Below are positions 61,182 through 64,000 of a stretch of 64,000 nucleotides of DNA, one piece after another. Source of the stretch: Candidatus Omnitrophota bacterium. Lineage in GTDB: Bacteria; Hinthialibacterota; Hinthialibacteria; Hinthialibacterales; Hinthialibacteraceae. Made by a program: the position numbers and the translations under genes. Every line of letters begins with the position of its first letter. The stretch's first letter is position 1. The stretch is taken from the NCBI GenBank assembly GCA_040755155.1, contig JBFMBP010000127.1, positions 1 to 64,000 of the forward strand, written 5' to 3'. The notes below the pieces were generated by a model. It worked only from the letters and a program-made list of their open reading frames with translations, ran no database searches and was not told where the DNA came from.

Positions 61182-62660
61182 TCAAAACGGCTGCCATAAC
61201 CGCCGCAATTGCCGCGAGGCGAGAAACTTGAACGTATGCCAGGTATGTCTCGGCTGGGATAGCACCCGCTTGAGTTGGCGGAAATCCTTTAACGGACGCA
61301 GCAGTTTGTGCCGGTCCCATTCGTTGTAAGCCATGCGCAGCGCCCGCTCCAGGTCGGTCCCATCCAGCGCGTCCGTCCGTACGACGGATTGGTTGCAGCC
61401 GTCGTATTTCGACCAGTCTTTACTCAGCAGTTTGCCTTCCGCTTCCAGCATTTTGTAGAATGTAGAGCCGGGGAATGGGGTCATAATGGAAAATTGCACC
61501 GTTTCCGGATTCAGGCGCTTGGCGAAATCGATGGTTTTTCTTACCGTTTCCCAGGTTTCGCCCGGCAATCCGAAACTGAACGTCAAATGTTGATGAATGC
61601 CCAACTCCCGCGTATAGCGCACCATTTCTTCTACTTTTTGCAGATTGAGGTCCTTATCCGCCGCGTCCACCAACTCCTGCGAGCCGGATTCCACCCCGTA
61701 TTTGATGCCCATCAACCCCGCGTCTTTCATTGCCTTCAAGGTTTCATGGTCGGATGTATCCGCCCGCGACATCGCCGCCCACGGCAATTTCAGATTGCGG
61801 CGTTTGATCTCTTCGCAAAGAGTCAGTATCCGCTTCTTGCCGATGTTGAACGTATCGTCGTCGAAGTAGAAAGAACGAAAACCGTACTGTTTGACCATCG
61901 CCTCGATCTCGTCCACTACATCGGCGGGATTGCGCGCGCGGTAGCGGTTGTTGCCGTACATGATCTGCGGCCAGGCGCAGAAGATGCAATGAAACGGGCA
62001 GCCCCGGCTCGACCACATTTGCAAACTGGGAGCGGGAATGCCGCCCGGACGGTCGCAATAGTTAAGCATTGGCAACTGGCGGCGCGACGGCCACGGCAGC
62101 GAGTCCAAATCGAGAATCACGCTTCCCCGCTCCGTTTCGCGCCCCTCGCCTGACTCCGCGCGATAAACCAGATTGGGAACCTGCTCCAGGCTCTCTCCCC
62201 GATCCAGCGCGTCGATGAGACGGGCGGCGGCCAGATCGTATTCCCCTTTCAAAACATAGTCCACCAGCGATTGCTCTTGCAGGAATTCGGGACGATACAT
62301 ATCCAAGTGGATTCCGCAAAATACGATGGCTGCGTCAGGGCATCGTTCCTTGATCTTGGCGGCCTGGCGCAAGTCGGTTTCGAATGAAGCCGTGGAGACT
62401 TCGATGATGACGGCATTGGGTTGAAATTCGGCGGCGCGGAGGACGTATTCGTCTTCCCGCATCCGTTCCGCCACTCCATCCACGATCAGGCATTCATGTC
62501 TGTTCTTTTCCAACAAGGCGGCGGCGTAAGCCAAGTAAAAGGGGAAAGGAAGGTAATCGGCGCCTTCCTCTTCGAAATGAGGCCAGCGCGAACCGGCGCG
62601 CACTCCATAATGACCTTTTTTCAACCAGGGACCGTTCCCCAAAAACACTTTGAAACTCAT
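61182..62660 (-). CDS. B12-binding-domain radical SAM protein
   Basis: About 492 residues from the ATG at 62660 (GGAAGGAAG upstream; an in-frame ATG lies at 62681). The N-terminal cobalamin-binding Rossmann domain (about 35-170) precedes the radical SAM core, whose cluster motif CPFHCIFC (about 217-224, CxxxCxxC) follows MWSSRG. YFDDDTFNIGKKR, GIKYGVESGSQELVD and LTFSFGLPGETWETVRKTIDFAK are typical of the BchE/P-methylase-like class. The substrate is unknown; lipid or polyketide methylation are common roles. The Yip1-like gene lies 40 bases upstream on the same strand. Confidence 0.9.
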   Translation of the reverse strand: MSFKVFLGNGPWLKKGHYGVRAGSRWPHFEEEGADYLPFPFYLAYAAALLEKNRHECLIVDGVAERMREDEYVLRAAEFQPNAVIIEVSTASFETDLRQAAKIKERCPDAAIVFCGIHLDMYRPEFLQEQSLVDYVLKGEYDLAAARLIDALDRGESLEQVPNLVYRAESGEGRETERGSVILDLDSLPWPSRRQLPMLNYCDRPGGIPAPSLQMWSSRGCPFHCIFCAWPQIMYGNNRYRARNPADVVDEIEAMVKQYGFRSFYFDDDTFNIGKKRILTLCEEIKRRNLKLPWAAMSRADTSDHETLKAMKDAGLMGIKYGVESGSQELVDAADKDLNLQKVEEMVRYTRELGIHQHLTFSFGLPGETWETVRKTIDFAKRLNPETVQFSIMTPFPGSTFYKMLEAEGKLLSKDWSKYDGCNQSVVRTDALDGTDLERALRMAYNEWDRHKLLRPLKDFRQLKRVLSQPRHTWHTFKFLASRQLRRLWQPF

Positions 62661-62700
62661 GTCGACGGTTCTTCCTTCCATTCTCGATCAGACGGCGAAG

Positions 62701-63510
62701 TTAGAAAACTGCGGCGGCCGCCGCCAAGGAGAGCACAACCGGGATGCTGGCGACGAGCAGCGCTTGCGGAAAAGAGAGATGCTGAGCCGTTTGAAACCCG
62801 CGCGCGCAGACAATTAAGGAAACCAACTCCGCCAACACGATTCCCACGATGGGAATCAGCCATAGACACTGAACCGTCATCGAATAGCAACGGATTTCCA
62901 AGGTCGTCTTGAAGCCTTGGCGCCCGCGAAACAAATTCACTAGCAGATGTTGAATCGCGGATGCCGCCAAGATGTAAGAGACCAGGGAATTCAGGGTCAT
63001 CATAAGAATATCGATTTTCGATAAGGTTTGAAAGCGCTCGCTCAGTTTCGACATGCGTAAAGCGGCGGGATTGCTGTCCGTTTCGGGGGCGATTTCCAGC
63101 GTTTGCGCTTGGATTTGATTCAAGAGAGGAGGAAAAACAATTTTAATATAGAATAAATTCATCGGATACCAAAAGATGAGAATGCAGATGATTGCAAATA
63201 AAAGCGGCGCTCCCAGGTCCGCGCCGGGAGGCATGCGGGAAAAGAAGCGCGACGGCTCGAACAATACTTGCCGCGCCGTTCGCAGAAAAGCCGGCGCCAA
63301 TCCCAATTCGCGCCGTTGCAGCCAGGGAATGCCGGGAAGAATTTGTTCTTCCGCCGCCTTCCTCTTCATTTTGGTTACGATTCCATCCCAACAAAGTTGG
63401 CAGTAAGGCTCTCCCTCCACCAGGATGGCGCAGGATCCGCACACCTGTTTTTGGCATTGAATGCACTGATGCTCCGCTTCCTTGATGGAATGAAAGTAAC
63501 AGCGTTCCAT
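62701..63510 (-). CDS. B-box zinc finger and Yip1-domain membrane protein
   Basis: A 269-residue protein. The N-terminal 45 residues carry a B-box-like zinc finger (CYFHSIKEAEHQCIQCQK, CGSCAILVEGEPYCQLC). The rest is a Yip1-type domain with about five hydrophobic helices (LFAIICILIFWYPMNLFYI, IEILRCYSM-like IRCYSMTVQCLWLIPIVGIV, FPQALLVASIPVVLSLAAAAAVF), preceded by FEPSRFFSRMPPG. Bacterial B-box/Yip1 proteins are of unknown function. It is probably co-transcribed with the radical SAM gene. Confidence 0.85.
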   Translation of the reverse strand: MERCYFHSIKEAEHQCIQCQKQVCGSCAILVEGEPYCQLCWDGIVTKMKRKAAEEQILPGIPWLQRRELGLAPAFLRTARQVLFEPSRFFSRMPPGADLGAPLLFAIICILIFWYPMNLFYIKIVFPPLLNQIQAQTLEIAPETDSNPAALRMSKLSERFQTLSKIDILMMTLNSLVSYILAASAIQHLLVNLFRGRQGFKTTLEIRCYSMTVQCLWLIPIVGIVLAELVSLIVCARGFQTAQHLSFPQALLVASIPVVLSLAAAAAVF

Positions 63511-63780
63511 AATCTCTTCTTCGCCCCGATTTTTTGGATGGATAGGACGCCGAACGCCTCAACTACAGCCGTAAATCAAATTTCGTTCTCTTCCTAATAA
63601 TATAGTTGAAAATCGGTAAATCCAAAAGCGTCCTTGCACGCCATGTCTTTTTGGACGGGATTGCAGGCGGAGTAGCGGGGCGGCAGGGAAAGTCGTCATC
63701 CCAGCCTTTCAAGGCTATCAATTATACACATATTTATCGGAAAATAGCGGTTCGCAAAGATTTTATCTTTTTTTCTATTG

Positions 63781-63805
63781 TATAGCATATAAGATATATG
63801 CTATA
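63781..63805. promoter_or_regulatory. 10-bp inverted repeat upstream of the last gene
   Basis: TATAGCATAT / ATATGCTATA is perfect, with a 5-base spacer, and ends 9 bases before the ATG at 63814. It could be an operator or the subterminal repeat of an insertion element. Confidence 0.5.
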
Positions 63806-63813
63806 CTAATCTT

Positions 63814-64000
63814 ATGTCAACCTTACCAGCCAGAAAAATCGAGTCATTGCGAAGAGAACGAAGCCGTCTGCTTGAGGAACTTTCCACGCTTTCTCACCTC
63901 TTGCGAGGCTCCTGCTTGGAACGGTTTTCCACTTGCTCTCGGCCAAACTGCTCTTGTCATACCGGTCTACAGCACGGTCCGCGAGCCTATTTGGTCGTCG
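63814..64000 (+). CDS. DUF6788-like protein, cut by the window end
   Basis: Only the first 62 residues are present. A basic helical N-terminus (ARKIESLRRERSRLLEELS) leads to CLERFSTCSRPNCSCHTGLQHGPRAYL, which matches the cysteine motif of DUF6788 proteins (CGKPGCRCxxGxxHGPY type). Such proteins are often found with insertion-sequence genes, but that is general knowledge, not shown here. No ribosome-binding site is obvious. Confidence 0.6.
   Translation, partial: MSTLPARKIESLRRERSRLLEELSTLSHLLRGSCLERFSTCSRPNCSCHTGLQHGPRAYLVV

Overview
The window looks like a chromosome segment of an uncultured, Gram-negative-type bacterium with a large, repeat-rich genome of roughly 50% GC. Evidence for an outer membrane and an exported proteome includes many signal-peptide proteins, an OmcA/MtrC-type decaheme cytochrome and a tricorn-like protease. 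The families present (DUF1080, ThuA, GH172/DUF2961, FG-GAP, SUMF1, RraA-like, pseudopilins of the PNFLNAQ type) are typical of Planctomycetes-like and candidate-phylum bacteria such as Hydrogenedentota, Sumerlaeota, Omnitrophota or Hinthialibacterota. The sequence alone does not let me choose among these. There is no rRNA operon, phage or CRISPR array, and only one tRNA (Pro, CGG).

Layout. 0-2.3 kb: three toxin-antitoxin loci (a DUF2281-type antitoxin, relBE-like, vapBC-like) separated by copies of one dispersed repeat. 2.3-5.3 kb: secreted SUMF1-fold protein, tRNA-Pro, pseudopilin. 5.6-8.6 kb: cNMP-gated SpoIIE phosphatase and a GT-C-like membrane glycosyltransferase whose start is broken by a 145-bp miniature element. 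8.7-12.4 kb: GH50-like hydrolase and a GxGYxYP protein. 12.5-14.7 kb: accB and accC. 14.8-19.0 kb: a low-GC pair of large secreted proteins. 19.3-23.4 kb: CgeB-like glycosyltransferase, FG-GAP protein, ThuA protein. 23.5-32.6 kb: multi-PAS hybrid kinase, then a heme-c sensor kinase, an NtrC-type regulator and a decaheme cytochrome with a good sigma-54 promoter. 33-38 kb: zinc-ribbon protein, coiled-coil exported protein, Uma2 nuclease, PcrA/UvrD helicase. 38-44 kb: GH172 protein plus queF, hybrid kinase with two coiled-coil proteins. 44-55 kb: propeller/toroid protein, tricorn-like protease, OPT transporter, metallopeptidase, SRPBCC-epimerase fusion. 55-61 kb: orphan HicB, a small membrane protein, then a sugar-metabolism group (LamG-like, exported RraA-like, DTE-like epimerase, DUF1080-ThuA fusion). 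61-64 kb: B12-radical SAM protein, Yip1/B-box protein, and the start of a DUF6788-like gene next to a palindrome.

Two themes stand out. First, 23.5-32.6 kb reads as a regulated extracellular-electron-transfer unit: a periplasmic CxxCH sensor kinase, a sigma-54 activator, and a multiheme cytochrome gene preceded by a -24/-12 element. Second, the intergenic space is filled with several families of small, structured, TIR-bearing non-autonomous elements. They have altered gene ends: they replaced a start codon, extended an antitoxin, supplied a stop codon, and lie against an orphan HicB.
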